Shown: positions 18,439 to 27,653, counted from the first letter of the stretch. The stretch: 64,000 bases of DNA from Gracilimonas sp040117685 (GCF_040117685.2 NZ_JBEDYP020000012.1:558001-622000); one strand, 5' to 3'. Numbers and translations are program-made. The notes: a model not told the origin generated them from the letters alone.

Positions 18439-20148
18439 ATGGAAGCCACAAACACCGATGAAATTACGATAAAGGGCCGAAGTGTCGGCACCGGTGTGGC
18501 CATTGGTAAGGCTGTGATTCTGAGCTCTGAATCCAAGACGGTTGCCCCCACCTCGATTAAGAAATCGACTGTAAAGAAGCACAAACAACGGTTTTTAAAA
18601 GCAAAAGAAAGCCTGATCGATGAGCTTCAACTTATGGCCGATGAACTGAATGATACCGGTTCGGTAGAGATTATAGATACTCAGAAGCAAATTATCCTGG
18701 ATGCCGAAATTGAGAGGAGTGTTTTTGAAATTATTGAGGAAAAGCAGCTTAGTGTTGATTTCGCCATCTATCAAACCTACTGCCAGTTTATTGAACGGCT
18801 GAAAGAGAGCGGGTCGGAATTGTTTCGGCAGCGCATTGTGGATCTTGAAGACATTCGTGACCGCTTCATAGACCTGGTTTGTGATCAAAAGAAAAAGAAA
18901 TCGGTGAAAAAAGGGGCGCTTATCGTGGCGCGCGAAATCAGCCCAACAGACCTTGTTTCTTATTATGAAGATGGTGCTATTGGCTTGGTTATGGAAAAAG
19001 GTGGTGTGACCTCTCATGCTGCCATTATTGCCAAATCGCTTGGAATTCCCTGTATTGTAAGCGCCGAAAAAGCAACCAAGGAAGTGCTGAACAATAAAAC
19101 GATAGTTCTGGATGCCGCAGAAGGAACGTTAATTTTAAATCCTTCCCGAAAAACCATTTCCCGGTATCGGAAAAAGGTTGAAGAAGCTGCCCGCAGAAAG
19201 AAAAAGCGACCGGATAGTTTTGAAACTGCAGACGGGTTTCCCCTTAAAATTACAGCAAATATTGAGTTTGAGCCCGAACTGCCAAGGATAAAGGAACACG
19301 GCGCGGAGGGCATAGGCTTACTGAGAACAGAGAGTCTGTTATTTGGACACAAGATTCGGAAAAGCACCGAAGAACAACTGGCTTTTTATTCAGCCATATT
19401 GGAAGGCTCATCCGGGCCGGTTACTATCCGATTGTTCGACATTGGAGGAGATAAAACCAGCCGGCGCACCGTTAAAGAGGCGAACCCATTTTTAGGCTGG
19501 AGAGGCATACGCTTGCTCCTGGATGAAAAAGAACTGCTTCAAAATCAGCTTAAAGCAATTGTAAGGACAGCTGCTAAATATCCCGGACGTATCCGGATTT
19601 TGGTGCCTATGGTGTCTGTAATCCATGAAGTGAACGAAATAAAAGATGAGCTTGAGTCTGCCCGGAAAGAACTGAAAGCGGAGGGTATAGAATTAACCGA
19701 ATCTATTCCTATTGGGTTGATGGTGGAAGTGCCGAGTGTGGCGCTTTCAGCTTATTCGTTTGCGAAAAAAGTAGACTTTTTAAGTGTGGGAACCAATGAT
19801 CTCACGCAATATACCATGGCGGTTGACCGTGGCAATGAACGCATCTGTAATTTGTTTCAGCATTATCACCCGTCTGTTCTGCAACTGATTAAAATGACAG
19901 TAGAAGGGGCAGATAAAGCCGGTGTGGATGTAAGTGTTTGCGGGGAATTAGCCGGTGATGAAATCGGAGCGGCCTGCCTGATCGGTATGGGTATTCAGGA
20001 GTTGAGTATGGTGCCTGAATCGATACCAGCAATCAGTGAACTGCTTCACTCCAAAACAAAGGAGGAGCTTGAGCAGTTTGCAAGCTCTGCCCTTGAATTA
20101 GGCTCCACTGAAGAACTCGAACAGCTATTTGAGGACTGGAAGAACTGA
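18439..20148 (+). CDS. ptsI: PTS enzyme I (phosphoenolpyruvate-protein phosphotransferase)
   Basis: A 569-residue enzyme that transfers phosphate from PEP to HPr. His193 in GGVTSHAAIIAKSLGIP is the phosphorylated residue. GIGLLRTESLLF and RLFDIGGDKTS belong to the PEP-binding barrel, and Cys501 in VCGELAGDE is the catalytic cysteine. There is no GAF domain, so it is plain enzyme I and not the PtsP form. It ends 5 bp from the stop of convergent sodC. Confidence 0.95.
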   Translation: MEATNTDEITIKGRSVGTGVAIGKAVILSSESKTVAPTSIKKSTVKKHKQRFLKAKESLIDELQLMADELNDTGSVEIIDTQKQIILDAEIERSVFEIIEEKQLSVDFAIYQTYCQFIERLKESGSELFRQRIVDLEDIRDRFIDLVCDQKKKKSVKKGALIVAREISPTDLVSYYEDGAIGLVMEKGGVTSHAAIIAKSLGIPCIVSAEKATKEVLNNKTIVLDAAEGTLILNPSRKTISRYRKKVEEAARRKKKRPDSFETADGFPLKITANIEFEPELPRIKEHGAEGIGLLRTESLLFGHKIRKSTEEQLAFYSAILEGSSGPVTIRLFDIGGDKTSRRTVKEANPFLGWRGIRLLLDEKELLQNQLKAIVRTAAKYPGRIRILVPMVSVIHEVNEIKDELESARKELKAEGIELTESIPIGLMVEVPSVALSAYSFAKKVDFLSVGTNDLTQYTMAVDRGNERICNLFQHYHPSVLQLIKMTVEGADKAGVDVSVCGELAGDEIGAACLIGMGIQELSMVPESIPAISELLHSKTKEELEQFASSALELGSTEELEQLFEDWKN

Positions 20149-20152
20149 ACTG

Positions 20153-20692
20153 TTACTGCTGAGCTACGCCAATCACGCCACAAGCAACGCGACTTCCTGC
20201 AGCTCCTGTAGGCTGAGATTCCAGGTCATCCTCTCCGGCGTGGATAATAATACCACGTCCTAAAATTTGGTTGAGCGTTACAGTTTGGTCAACATAGTTT
20301 ATAGCAGCCTCACCGTTTTCGTTAGCTTCTATATTTCCCAAATCGCCCATGTGTCTTGCGGCATCAGATGGGGCTCCGTGCTGATTATCGGAAGGATTAA
20401 AATGTCCACCCGCACTGGTTCCGTCATCTGCTGTGCAGTCACCATACTGGTGAATGTGAAAACCGTGATTTCCCGGCTCCAATCCTGCAAAGCTTCCCTG
20501 TATTTGAACTCCGCTTTCGGCTTTTGTAAAAGTTACTGATCCGGTTACTTCATTGTCACCAATCTGCATAACGGTAGCAACTAATTCAGTGTGAGCCGGA
20601 CCTTGTTGCATCGATTTAGACTCTTGTTCTATATTTTTTGAACAACCGGTAGTGATTAGCAAAAAAGCAGAAATAGCAGAAAAGAGCTTCAT
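20153..20692 (-). CDS. sodC: Cu/Zn superoxide dismutase, lipoprotein form
   Basis: A 179-residue protein with a lipobox (FLLITTGCSK), so it should be membrane-anchored outside the cytoplasm. GNHGFHIHQYGDC and SAGGHFNPSDNQHG provide copper- and zinc-binding His residues, RHMGDLGNI carries the zinc Asp, and GRGIIIHAGEDDL the last copper His. The two cysteines at GDC and VACGVIGVA form the usual disulfide. It protects against periplasmic superoxide. Single gene convergent with ptsI. Confidence 0.95.
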   Translation of the reverse strand: MKLFSAISAFLLITTGCSKNIEQESKSMQQGPAHTELVATVMQIGDNEVTGSVTFTKAESGVQIQGSFAGLEPGNHGFHIHQYGDCTADDGTSAGGHFNPSDNQHGAPSDAARHMGDLGNIEANENGEAAINYVDQTVTLNQILGRGIIIHAGEDDLESQPTGAAGSRVACGVIGVAQQ

Positions 20693-20746
20693 AAAGAAAC
20701 AGTGTTTATTTTCAGATTCGCTAATTCAACATTAAACCATTGATCT

Positions 20747-22012
20747 TCATTCATTCAGGATCGATTCCCGTAGCTGTTTGAATGACTGAAGGTAAGATTG
20801 CAATTTCTCATATAAAGCGGGTTTATTCTTTTTTAAACTACGGGCAGGATTGGGACTGAAAAGCTGCTTAGCACGAATAAATAAAGGTGCAGTAAGTACA
20901 CTTAAAGTCACATATCCGAGGATATAAACTTCTCCAACTCCCGATAAAAGCAGAACCAGAGAAACTATTACGTAAAATATTGGCAGTAAGAACAAACCAC
21001 TCAGGAATTTTATGGATGAATCAAAAGCGTTATCCCTGATCACATTTTTAATTAAATAACGAATGGGTTGGTATGGGATGATATTATTCAAAAGGCTGAA
21101 CACATAAAGTGGAGAAAGTAGAACATCTTTCACTCCCACCTGTTTTCCGCAGGCTAATTCATTAAGATCCACATCACATTCTTCGGCTATTTTATCCAGT
21201 TCTTTTGCTTTTTCAATAAGTTCCGGAGTGATGTGTTTCTGAGTTTTTTGGATCCTTGGGTTTGCAATTTCAGGATTAATAACTTTAAAGTCGTCGGACT
21301 CAAGGTCATCCCACAATACCTTATGTACGGGATATTCATTTAAGTCCTCTACATGAAATACAAGTTCTTTCATGGCGTTTGAAACCTGTTCTTTCATCTG
21401 ATCTGCAGCTTCTTTCTCATCTTCTTCGAGCAGAGTTTTGAATTTGCTCACCGGAATAGGCTTGCCATAGTTAACCTGCACAGCATTTCCGCCGGTTCGG
21501 TGCTCACTGTAATTCACCCCAACCGGAACAATTTGTAAATCCAGTTCCCAATTGTGCTTCTCTTCAGCTCCGAAAGCAATACGGGTAAAACCTTTGCTAA
21601 GGGGCCTGATTCTTCGCTTTAAGTTATGATTGGCTTCCGCAAAAACCAGCACCGTTTCTTTATTTTTGAGGTATTGGATGCATTTTTCAAAAATTTCATT
21701 GTTTTTTTGAACCGATTTCAAGCCGTCCCGAACACGATAAACGGGCATCATATTGATGGACCACAAGAATTTCCCAATTATATCAGGTTTGAATGCCTGG
21801 GCCCGCGTAAGAAAGTAAATTACAGGCTTTGTTGTGGTTGCCACATGCAGAGCATCCATAAACGAATTCTGATGATTAGGCACATAGAGAATGGGTTTGT
21901 CTTTGGGGAGATGCTCCTTTCCGGAAGTTTTAACAGTGGAGTAAAAAAAGCGTAGTCCATTTCCAACTACAGCATGTCGCCAAAATTGATACCACAAATA
22001 ATTATTACGCAT
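20747..22012 (-). CDS. PlsC-like lysophospholipid/glycerol-phosphate acyltransferase
   Basis: A 421-residue protein with an N-terminal acyltransferase domain and two or three hydrophobic helices near residues 285-385. YVPNHQNSFMDAL carries the His/Asp pair, but with five residues between them (HX5D), as in GPAT/Gpt2-like relatives, where PlsC has HX4D. The third block reads VFAEANHNLKRRIRPLSKGF where FPEG is usual. It probably acylates glycerol-3-phosphate or lysophosphatidate. The start overlaps the stop of the BASS transporter gene by 8 bp. Confidence 0.85.
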   Translation of the reverse strand: MRNNYLWYQFWRHAVVGNGLRFFYSTVKTSGKEHLPKDKPILYVPNHQNSFMDALHVATTTKPVIYFLTRAQAFKPDIIGKFLWSINMMPVYRVRDGLKSVQKNNEIFEKCIQYLKNKETVLVFAEANHNLKRRIRPLSKGFTRIAFGAEEKHNWELDLQIVPVGVNYSEHRTGGNAVQVNYGKPIPVSKFKTLLEEDEKEAADQMKEQVSNAMKELVFHVEDLNEYPVHKVLWDDLESDDFKVINPEIANPRIQKTQKHITPELIEKAKELDKIAEECDVDLNELACGKQVGVKDVLLSPLYVFSLLNNIIPYQPIRYLIKNVIRDNAFDSSIKFLSGLFLLPIFYVIVSLVLLLSGVGEVYILGYVTLSVLTAPLFIRAKQLFSPNPARSLKKNKPALYEKLQSYLQSFKQLRESILNE

Positions 22013-22931
22013 TAGTAAAGACGCGTTGTAAAGTTGATTTTCCTATTGACCAGTACCATCCAATACTGAGACCGGCAATAATATGCCAAATGCCCCACCA
22101 GGCAGCAACTAAAGCCATGCCACCAAGCCCGTCAAAGAAATTGAAAATCAGCAATAAACCCAAGCCCGAATTTTGAATTCCGGTTTCAATGGCAATGGAT
22201 TTACGATCCGGTTTCGGTAGCCCGAAGATGTACCCTAATCCGTAACCACTCATCAGGGCAACTGCATTGTGAAAGAATACCAGAGCAATAACGAGATGAA
22301 CAAAATTCGTAAAGTGCTCGAAGTTCATGCTAAAGGCGACAATCACAAATCCGGCAAAAAAGATAATCCCGAAGTTTTTGATGAACGGTGATATTTTTTG
22401 CGAGAAGGCATCTTTGAAGTGCCGAAGGGTCATGCCAAGAATAAGCGGAATCCCGAGAATCAGAATGATGATTCGGAATACTTCAAACAAGTCGAGGTGA
22501 ATTTCGGTAAGTATGGCATTTGTGGGGCCGTATAAACTGGCCCAGAAGGCAAAATTAAACGGGGTCATGAAGATGGAAAGCAGGGTGGCGAAGGCGGTCA
22601 TACTCACCGAAAGTGCTGCATTCCCTTTAGCCAGCAGGGAGAAGAAATTGGATATGTTACCCCCCGGGCAGGCAGCAACCATCATCATTCCCAACGCAAA
22701 ACTGGGGTGTGGTTCCATCAAAAGAACCAATAAATAAGTAAGCGCAGGGAGTACAAAAAACTGGGAACAAAGACCGAGAATAGTACCTTTTGGGTTTTTT
22801 GCTACTTTCTTGAAGTCCTCAATGGACAACTCCAGAGCAACCCCAAACATGATGATTGCCAGCGACACATTCATAATGTGAAGTCCGCCGCTGTTCAGGT
22901 TCAACTGAAGGGCATCAATCGATTCGCTCAT
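22005..22931 (-). CDS. Bile acid:sodium symporter (BASS) family transporter
   Basis: A 308-residue protein with about 9-10 hydrophobic helices. MFGVALELSIEDFKKV near the start, MMVAACPGGNISNFFSLLAKGN in the middle and AIETGIQNSGLGLLLIF late are the sodium-site and crossover blocks of the BASS fold. It imports an organic anion with sodium; the substrate is not known. It lies 15 bp after the hydrolase gene and overlaps the acyltransferase gene, so the three form one transcript. Confidence 0.9.
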   Translation of the reverse strand: MSESIDALQLNLNSGGLHIMNVSLAIIMFGVALELSIEDFKKVAKNPKGTILGLCSQFFVLPALTYLLVLLMEPHPSFALGMMMVAACPGGNISNFFSLLAKGNAALSVSMTAFATLLSIFMTPFNFAFWASLYGPTNAILTEIHLDLFEVFRIIILILGIPLILGMTLRHFKDAFSQKISPFIKNFGIIFFAGFVIVAFSMNFEHFTNFVHLVIALVFFHNAVALMSGYGLGYIFGLPKPDRKSIAIETGIQNSGLGLLLIFNFFDGLGGMALVAAWWGIWHIIAGLSIGWYWSIGKSTLQRVFTNA

Positions 22932-22946
22932 AATTTTATACTAACG

Positions 22947-23702
22947 TTAGATGTATTTTTCAGCCCAGGTAGCCAATACCTTGCCCACATATGTGCTGTC
23001 TTTATCGTCGGAAAGCAGGTGACCGGCCTCGTCCAAGGATACAAAACTTTTGGGATGTTTTGCGGCATTAAAAATCATAGAGGCATTGTCGATGCCCACG
23101 GTATTATCAAGAGGGGAATGAAAGATCATCAGGGCACGATCCAGTTTTTTGATGAAATCCGACATTCGGGTTTCTTTCAGGTCATCCAAAAATTGCTTTT
23201 TAATGGTGAATGAGCGGCCTGCAAGGGTTACTTCGGCTTCCCCCTTTTCCTCAATTTCATCCAGATGCATGCTGAAGTTCTCACGAACATGGGCGGGGTG
23301 AGCGGGAGCTGCAATGGTAGCTACAGCTTTCACGGATTCCATCTTATGGGCTGCTTGTAAAACAGCGGCTCCACCTAAAGAATGCCCGGCTAATATTGCA
23401 GGAGCATGTCCCTCAGATTTCAAATAATTATAAGCAGCCACTAAATCATCCACATTGGATGAAAAATTGGTGTTTGAGAAATCGCCGTCACTTTCGCCCA
23501 ACCCGGTGAAATCAAACCGAAAAGTGGCAAAGCCTAACTCAGCTAAAATGGATGTAATATTGCTCATTACCTTCAGGTTCTTGGAACAGGTAAAACAGTG
23601 TGCAAACAAGACGGTTCCTTTTTGTTCCTTTTCAGGAAGATCGAGTTTGGCTGAAAGTGTATCACCCAGGCTGCCGGTAAATTCTATTTTCTTTGATTTC
23701 AT
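22947..23702 (-). CDS. Alpha/beta hydrolase (serine esterase/peptidase-like)
   Basis: A 251-residue alpha/beta-fold hydrolase. GHSLGGAAV gives the nucleophile elbow, HSPLDNTVGIDNA the acidic residue and DEAGHLLSD the His. The N-terminal text (VLFAHCFTCSKNLKVMSNI and FDFTGLGESDGDF) resembles the hydrolase half of proteins that are elsewhere fused to an OsmC peroxidase domain; here the chain stops after the hydrolase. First gene of an operon with the BASS transporter and acyltransferase. Substrate unknown. Confidence 0.88.
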   Translation of the reverse strand: MKSKKIEFTGSLGDTLSAKLDLPEKEQKGTVLFAHCFTCSKNLKVMSNITSILAELGFATFRFDFTGLGESDGDFSNTNFSSNVDDLVAAYNYLKSEGHAPAILAGHSLGGAAVLQAAHKMESVKAVATIAAPAHPAHVRENFSMHLDEIEEKGEAEVTLAGRSFTIKKQFLDDLKETRMSDFIKKLDRALMIFHSPLDNTVGIDNASMIFNAAKHPKSFVSLDEAGHLLSDDKDSTYVGKVLATWAEKYI

Positions 23703-23746
23703 GAGTGTAGTATTATTGGCGTGTAATTTTTAAGATAATCAATAGT

Positions 23747-24172
23747 ATGAGTAACACAACGAATCCCTTCCACCTCGCATTTCCGGTTAAAGATCTTGAA
23801 GAGTCCTACAAATTTTACCACGACTTGCTGGGTTGTGAAACCGGCCGCAGCTCTGACAGCTGGATCGACTTCAACATGTGGGGGCACCAGGTGGTAGCTC
23901 ATCTCAGCCCTGATGAAGCCAAGCAATCCGCGATGAATGCTGTAGACGGTCACGGTGTGCCGGTTCGTCATTTTGGAGTGATTTTAGAAATGGATGAATG
24001 GCAAAAACTGGCCGATAAACTAAAAGCAGCCGATATCGAATTTGTGATAGAGCCGTACATTCGTTTTAAAGGTGAGCCGGGCGAACAGGCAACCATGTTC
24101 TTCCTCGACCCGTCCGGAAATGCGCTCGAGTTCAAGGCCTTTCAAAATAAAGAACAGATTTTTGCAAAATGA
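23747..24172 (+). CDS. VOC/glyoxalase-fold protein
   Basis: A 141-residue protein of the vicinal-oxygen-chelate fold: FHLAFPVKDLEESYKFYHDLLGC begins the first beta-alpha-beta unit and MFFLDPSGNALEFKAF ends the second. His and Glu residues suited to bind a metal are present (HLAFPV, ALEFKAF). Family members isomerise, open or bind small molecules, and the reaction cannot be told. Divergent from the hydrolase with 44 bp between starts. Confidence 0.88.
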   Translation: MSNTTNPFHLAFPVKDLEESYKFYHDLLGCETGRSSDSWIDFNMWGHQVVAHLSPDEAKQSAMNAVDGHGVPVRHFGVILEMDEWQKLADKLKAADIEFVIEPYIRFKGEPGEQATMFFLDPSGNALEFKAFQNKEQIFAK

Positions 24173-24322
24173 GCCGCTTTGCGGAATTAAAAAAGAAGAA
24201 TTATAAATTTTGAATAGCTGAATATATCAGATCAAGATAGAATAATAGCTGTCTCTTGCTATCGCAGAAATGACATTATCGAAGAAGGGTAACTTCAGCA
24301 TTCAAAGTTGAATGCTCCGTGT

Positions 24323-24856
24323 TCAATGTTCTTTTTCAACCCAGCGAAGGTCGTTTTGTATAAAGGTCACAAAGGTGAGCAAGTTCTGTACCTGCCAGTA
24401 TTCCCGGATATCTTTTTCAGGATCCTGATAAGAATAAGAGCGGGTGGTGTCGCCGTCAAACACTTTGAAGCTGTACACTCTTCGGGGCAGCTGACCGGAA
24501 TCCGGTACCCAGCCTTCAATTTCATTCTGAGGTTGAATCTGATAGAGGTTCAGGAAATCAACAAACAAGTCAAAGTCGCTCCACGTGCTGTCATTAGCTG
24601 AAACATATTCTGATTGTACTACTTTCTGGCCCTCGGCATTCAGTGTGTAAACAGTTAACTCACCGGCCCAGGTTGTGTCTTTTTTGAAAAAATCAAAATA
24701 GACGGCTTCGTTTATGTTTAATGAAATGCTTTCATCCGGCTGTGCTTCTTCCTGAACCATTTCATCAGCCACAGAAACCGCATTCTCAGAAGAGGAGCAG
24801 CCGATTATCGCTGTCATCAATAATAAGGTTCCTGCTATGTAAAATTGCTTACCCAT
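24323..24856 (-). CDS. Hypothetical lipoprotein
   Basis: A 177-residue protein starting at the ATG of MGKQFYIAGTLLLM; a TTG three codons earlier is possible and would overlap the ABC-F stop. A lipobox (TAIIGCSSS) predicts lipid anchoring. The mature part is acidic and rich in Asp, Trp and Tyr, with no motif I recognise. It follows the ABC-F gene directly and probably shares its transcript. No function can be assigned. Confidence 0.7.
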   Translation of the reverse strand: MGKQFYIAGTLLLMTAIIGCSSSENAVSVADEMVQEEAQPDESISLNINEAVYFDFFKKDTTWAGELTVYTLNAEGQKVVQSEYVSANDSTWSDFDLFVDFLNLYQIQPQNEIEGWVPDSGQLPRRVYSFKVFDGDTTRSYSYQDPEKDIREYWQVQNLLTFVTFIQNDLRWVEKEH

Positions 24857-24861
24857 AATGT

Positions 24862-26829
24862 TCAACTGTCAACCGTCATTTCTGCTTCAATAGCCTCAAG
24901 CCGGCTTTGATATTCTTCCCACTTCGAATAGTGGTCGGTAAGGTCGGCTTTGAGCTGGTCATATTCTAATGAGAATTTCTTTACGTTATCGGCGTCATCA
25001 TAAAAGTCCGGCTTAGCCATCTCTTCCTCAATTTCCACCTTTCGTATTTCCTTTTCCTCAATCTCTTTCTCCAGCACTTCCACCTTCTTTCGTATCGGTT
25101 TGGTACGTCGGCTTAGTTCATTCCTTCGTTCAGCTTCAATGCGCCGCTGTTCTTTTCTGGACAGCTGGTTGTCTTCTTTGGTTTCTTTTTTGGGTGAAGG
25201 CTCCTCAGATTCTGCTTCGGCCTCCTCTCTTTTGCGTGTGAGATAATATGAGACATTCCCCAAGTACGTTTTGATGTATCCGGGCTGTACATCCAGCACT
25301 TTATCAACGATGGGATCGAGAAAATCCCGGTCGTGAGATACAATAACCACGGTTCCCTCATACTGCTGTATCGCCTGCTGCAGGATATTCTTACTGCTCA
25401 TGTCCAGGTGGTTGGTAGGTTCATCAAAAATGAGCAGGTTGGCCGGAGAAAGCAGCATTTTGGCCAGCGCCAGCCGGCTTTTCTCACCGCCCGATAAAAC
25501 TTTCACCTTTTTGAAAACATCATCGCCCTGAAAGAGGAAACACCCAAGAATAGTCCGAAGTCGGCTTTCCTTGGCATCTGAGCCTGCTTCCTGGAGGGTT
25601 TCTAAGGCATCTTTTTTGGGGCTGAGTTCGTCCGCTTGATGCTGCGCAAAATAGTTTACCGTCACGTTATGCCCTTCAATCCGTTCTCCTTCCTGGAAGG
25701 GTTCATTCCCGGCAAGTATTCGAATTAATGTGGATTTTCCGGCACCGTTAGGGCCAACCACGGCAATTTTATCGCCTCGTTCAATTTCATAATCAATGCC
25801 TTCAAAAACCTGTGTGTCATCATACCTTTTATGAAGGTTGTCGAGCTTCATCACCACCTGTCCGCTTCGGGGCGGTTCCGGAAACCGAAAGGATACCTTG
25901 CTCTGCTCCTCCTCCAGTTCAATCCGGTCCATTTTTTCCAGTTGCTTGACCCGGCTTTGTACCTGACTGGCTTTGGAGGCTTTATATCGGAATCGGTCTA
26001 TAAATTCCTGGGTCTGCTGGATTTTCTTTTCCTGATTCTTTTTGGCGTTCAGCAACAGTTCTTTCTCCTCCTCCCATTTCTTTTCGTAAAAAGAGTAGTT
26101 ACCGGCATAATCACTGATGTCGCCACTCCGCAGTGCCAGCGTACGGTTGGTAATGGTATCCAGAAAAGCTTTGTCGTGAGAAACAACCACAACCGCACCT
26201 TCATAGGAATTCAGGAAGTTCTCCATCCACTGCAGCGATTCGATATCGAGATGGTTTGTCGGCTCATCCAGTAACAAATAGGTAGGTCGTTTCAGCAGAA
26301 GTTTGGCAAGAGCAATACGCATCAGCCACCCTCCGCTGAATTCTGAAGTGCTTCTGTGAAAATCCTCTTCGCTGAAGCCAAGCCCCATCAGTACTTTTTC
26401 TACTTCTGCCCGAAGTCCATATAAACCCGACGATTCAAGCTCCGTTTGAAGCTTGCCATAACGTTCCATGAGCTGTTCGTATTCCTTGCTTTCATGGTCG
26501 GTCTCGGCCAGTTTTTCCTGAACCGTTTTCACTTTCATTTCCAGCTCAAATAATTCAGCAAAAGCCGACTCCACTTCCTCTATAACCGTCAGGGTAAAGT
26601 CCGGATCAACTCCATCCTGAGGAAGATAGCCCAGGCTTTCTTCATTGGATAAGGCCACGCTGCCTTCATCGCACTCCTGAATGCCCATAATGATTTTGAG
26701 CAGGGTAGATTTACCGGCGCCGTTAGGACCTACCAGTCCAATGCGTTCGCCGGGATTAATAAATGTACTGACTCCGTCCAGAAGCTCACGGTCGCCCAGA
26801 TGTAATGTGATGTTTTCGAGTGCTAACAA
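24862..26829 (-). CDS. ABC-F family ATPase (Uup/YheS-like)
   Basis: A 655-residue soluble protein with two ATPase cassettes and no membrane segment. Walker A GPNGAGKSTLLK is at 34-45 and again near 358. The signature motifs are FSGGWLMRIALAKLL and LSGGEKSRLALAKML, and the Walker B motifs end in DEPTNHLD both times. The linker of about 80 residues and a C-terminal coiled coil (residues about 560-650, rich in Glu/Lys/Arg) fit ABC-F proteins that act on the ribosome. The first signature is FSGGW, not LSGGQ, as in many relatives. It is followed by a small lipoprotein gene. Confidence 0.93.
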   Translation of the reverse strand: MLALENITLHLGDRELLDGVSTFINPGERIGLVGPNGAGKSTLLKIIMGIQECDEGSVALSNEESLGYLPQDGVDPDFTLTVIEEVESAFAELFELEMKVKTVQEKLAETDHESKEYEQLMERYGKLQTELESSGLYGLRAEVEKVLMGLGFSEEDFHRSTSEFSGGWLMRIALAKLLLKRPTYLLLDEPTNHLDIESLQWMENFLNSYEGAVVVVSHDKAFLDTITNRTLALRSGDISDYAGNYSFYEKKWEEEKELLLNAKKNQEKKIQQTQEFIDRFRYKASKASQVQSRVKQLEKMDRIELEEEQSKVSFRFPEPPRSGQVVMKLDNLHKRYDDTQVFEGIDYEIERGDKIAVVGPNGAGKSTLIRILAGNEPFQEGERIEGHNVTVNYFAQHQADELSPKKDALETLQEAGSDAKESRLRTILGCFLFQGDDVFKKVKVLSGGEKSRLALAKMLLSPANLLIFDEPTNHLDMSSKNILQQAIQQYEGTVVIVSHDRDFLDPIVDKVLDVQPGYIKTYLGNVSYYLTRKREEAEAESEEPSPKKETKEDNQLSRKEQRRIEAERRNELSRRTKPIRKKVEVLEKEIEEKEIRKVEIEEEMAKPDFYDDADNVKKFSLEYDQLKADLTDHYSKWEEYQSRLEAIEAEMTVDS

Positions 26830-26973
26830 AGTATGATGAAAGTCATGAGTTATGGAAAAATGCAGCGAGGCTGAAAATATGGATTAATTGGATTCAGAAT
26901 GAAATTAATCCTTAGGGTAGCCACTAAAACACGAAAGCAGAAAAAAGAGGAAGATTTATGGTGCGTTCTGCAA

Positions 26974-27125
26974 GTCATCGCGAGGAGAAAAATTGTATAA
27001 ACCGGTGAACGCTCCCTGACGACGAAGCGATCTCCCTGAATGGTTTGGGGTATTGTGTCCGGGAGATTGCCGCGTCGTTATGCTTCCCAAACCTGGATTC
27101 ACTTTTTGAGATTCCTCGCAATGAC
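26974..27125. repeat. Large imperfect palindrome of the CGCAATGAC type
   Basis: GTCATCGCGAGG at 26974-26985 mirrors CCTCGCAATGAC at 27114-27125. Inside, GACGACGAAGCGATCTCCC (27018-27036) mirrors GGGAGATTGCCGCGTCGTTA (27061-27080). The arms resemble a dispersed intergenic element (TCATTGCGAGGA...GAAGCAATCTC) that I recall from many unrelated genomes. It has drifted, with several mismatches. It encodes no protein and may be a non-autonomous mobile element. Confidence 0.75.
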
Positions 27126-27174
27126 ACGTTTAAATGGCTCCTGTACACAAGCGAAGTCCTTCAGGGCTACAAGT

Positions 27175-27235
27175 AATGCTAAATGTTAAATGTGATTTGG
27201 CCCAATGTGATTTGGCCCATTTAACATTTAGCATT
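27175..27235. repeat. 18-bp perfect inverted repeat enclosing a 15-bp tandem duplication
   Basis: AATGCTAAATGTTAAATG at 27175-27192 is the exact reverse complement of 27218-27235. The loop is built from two exact copies of ATGTGATTTGGCCCA (27190-27204 and 27205-27219). The AATGTTAAAT core recurs at 28946-28982, so this may be a small family of palindromes. Confidence 0.8.
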
Positions 27236-27314
27236 CAACATTTAAAATTTCCCACCAAAATTGGAATGAGTTAATAAATGCAGAAACCCTTAGTTTTGGG
27301 GTGAATTTAAAAAG

Positions 27315-27653
27315 ATGAAAATCATGCAGAAGAAAGAAATCAACATTACCGTTGAACTGGATAAAGATAATGTACCCACCGATATCATTTGGAACGCCTC
27401 CGATCTTCGGGGCAAAGACAAGGCACAGTGCCGGGCAATGCTATTGTCGCTTTGGGATGCCCACAACAAAGACACCTTGAAATTGGATTTATGGACCAAA
27501 GAAATGACGGTGGATGAAATGAAGATTTTCTTCCACCAAACCCTGGTTACCATGGCAGATACCTTAGAACGAGCTACAAATGATGAGCGGATTACCGGCG
27601 ACATGCGCGATTTCTGCCACTACTTTGCCGAGAAAATGGAGATTAAGGAATAA
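27315..27653 (+). CDS. gldC: Gliding motility protein GldC
   Basis: A 112-residue protein matching GldC: VPTDIIWNASD, LSLWDAHNKDTLKLDLWTK and MKIFFHQTLVTMADTLERAT are its typical blocks. In gliding Bacteroidota, GldC is a small cytoplasmic accessory protein. It is also kept in non-gliding species, so it does not prove motility. A start at MQKKEIN (27324) is equally good. It converges on the Memo-family gene with 21 bp between. Confidence 0.88.
   Translation: MKIMQKKEINITVELDKDNVPTDIIWNASDLRGKDKAQCRAMLLSLWDAHNKDTLKLDLWTKEMTVDEMKIFFHQTLVTMADTLERATNDERITGDMRDFCHYFAEKMEIKE

Larger units (their letters stand above)
26830..27314. other. Repeat-rich intergenic stretch between the ABC-F gene and gldC
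   Basis: No convincing gene. It holds two unrelated inverted repeats, listed separately (26974-27125 and 27175-27235), and presumably the promoters of the divergent ABC-F and gldC genes. The remainder shows nothing I can name. Confidence 0.7.

Noticed and set aside
27175..27235. A CRISPR or riboswitch reading of the repeat
   Set aside because: Only two adjacent 15-bp copies without spacers, and no conserved ligand-binding fold.
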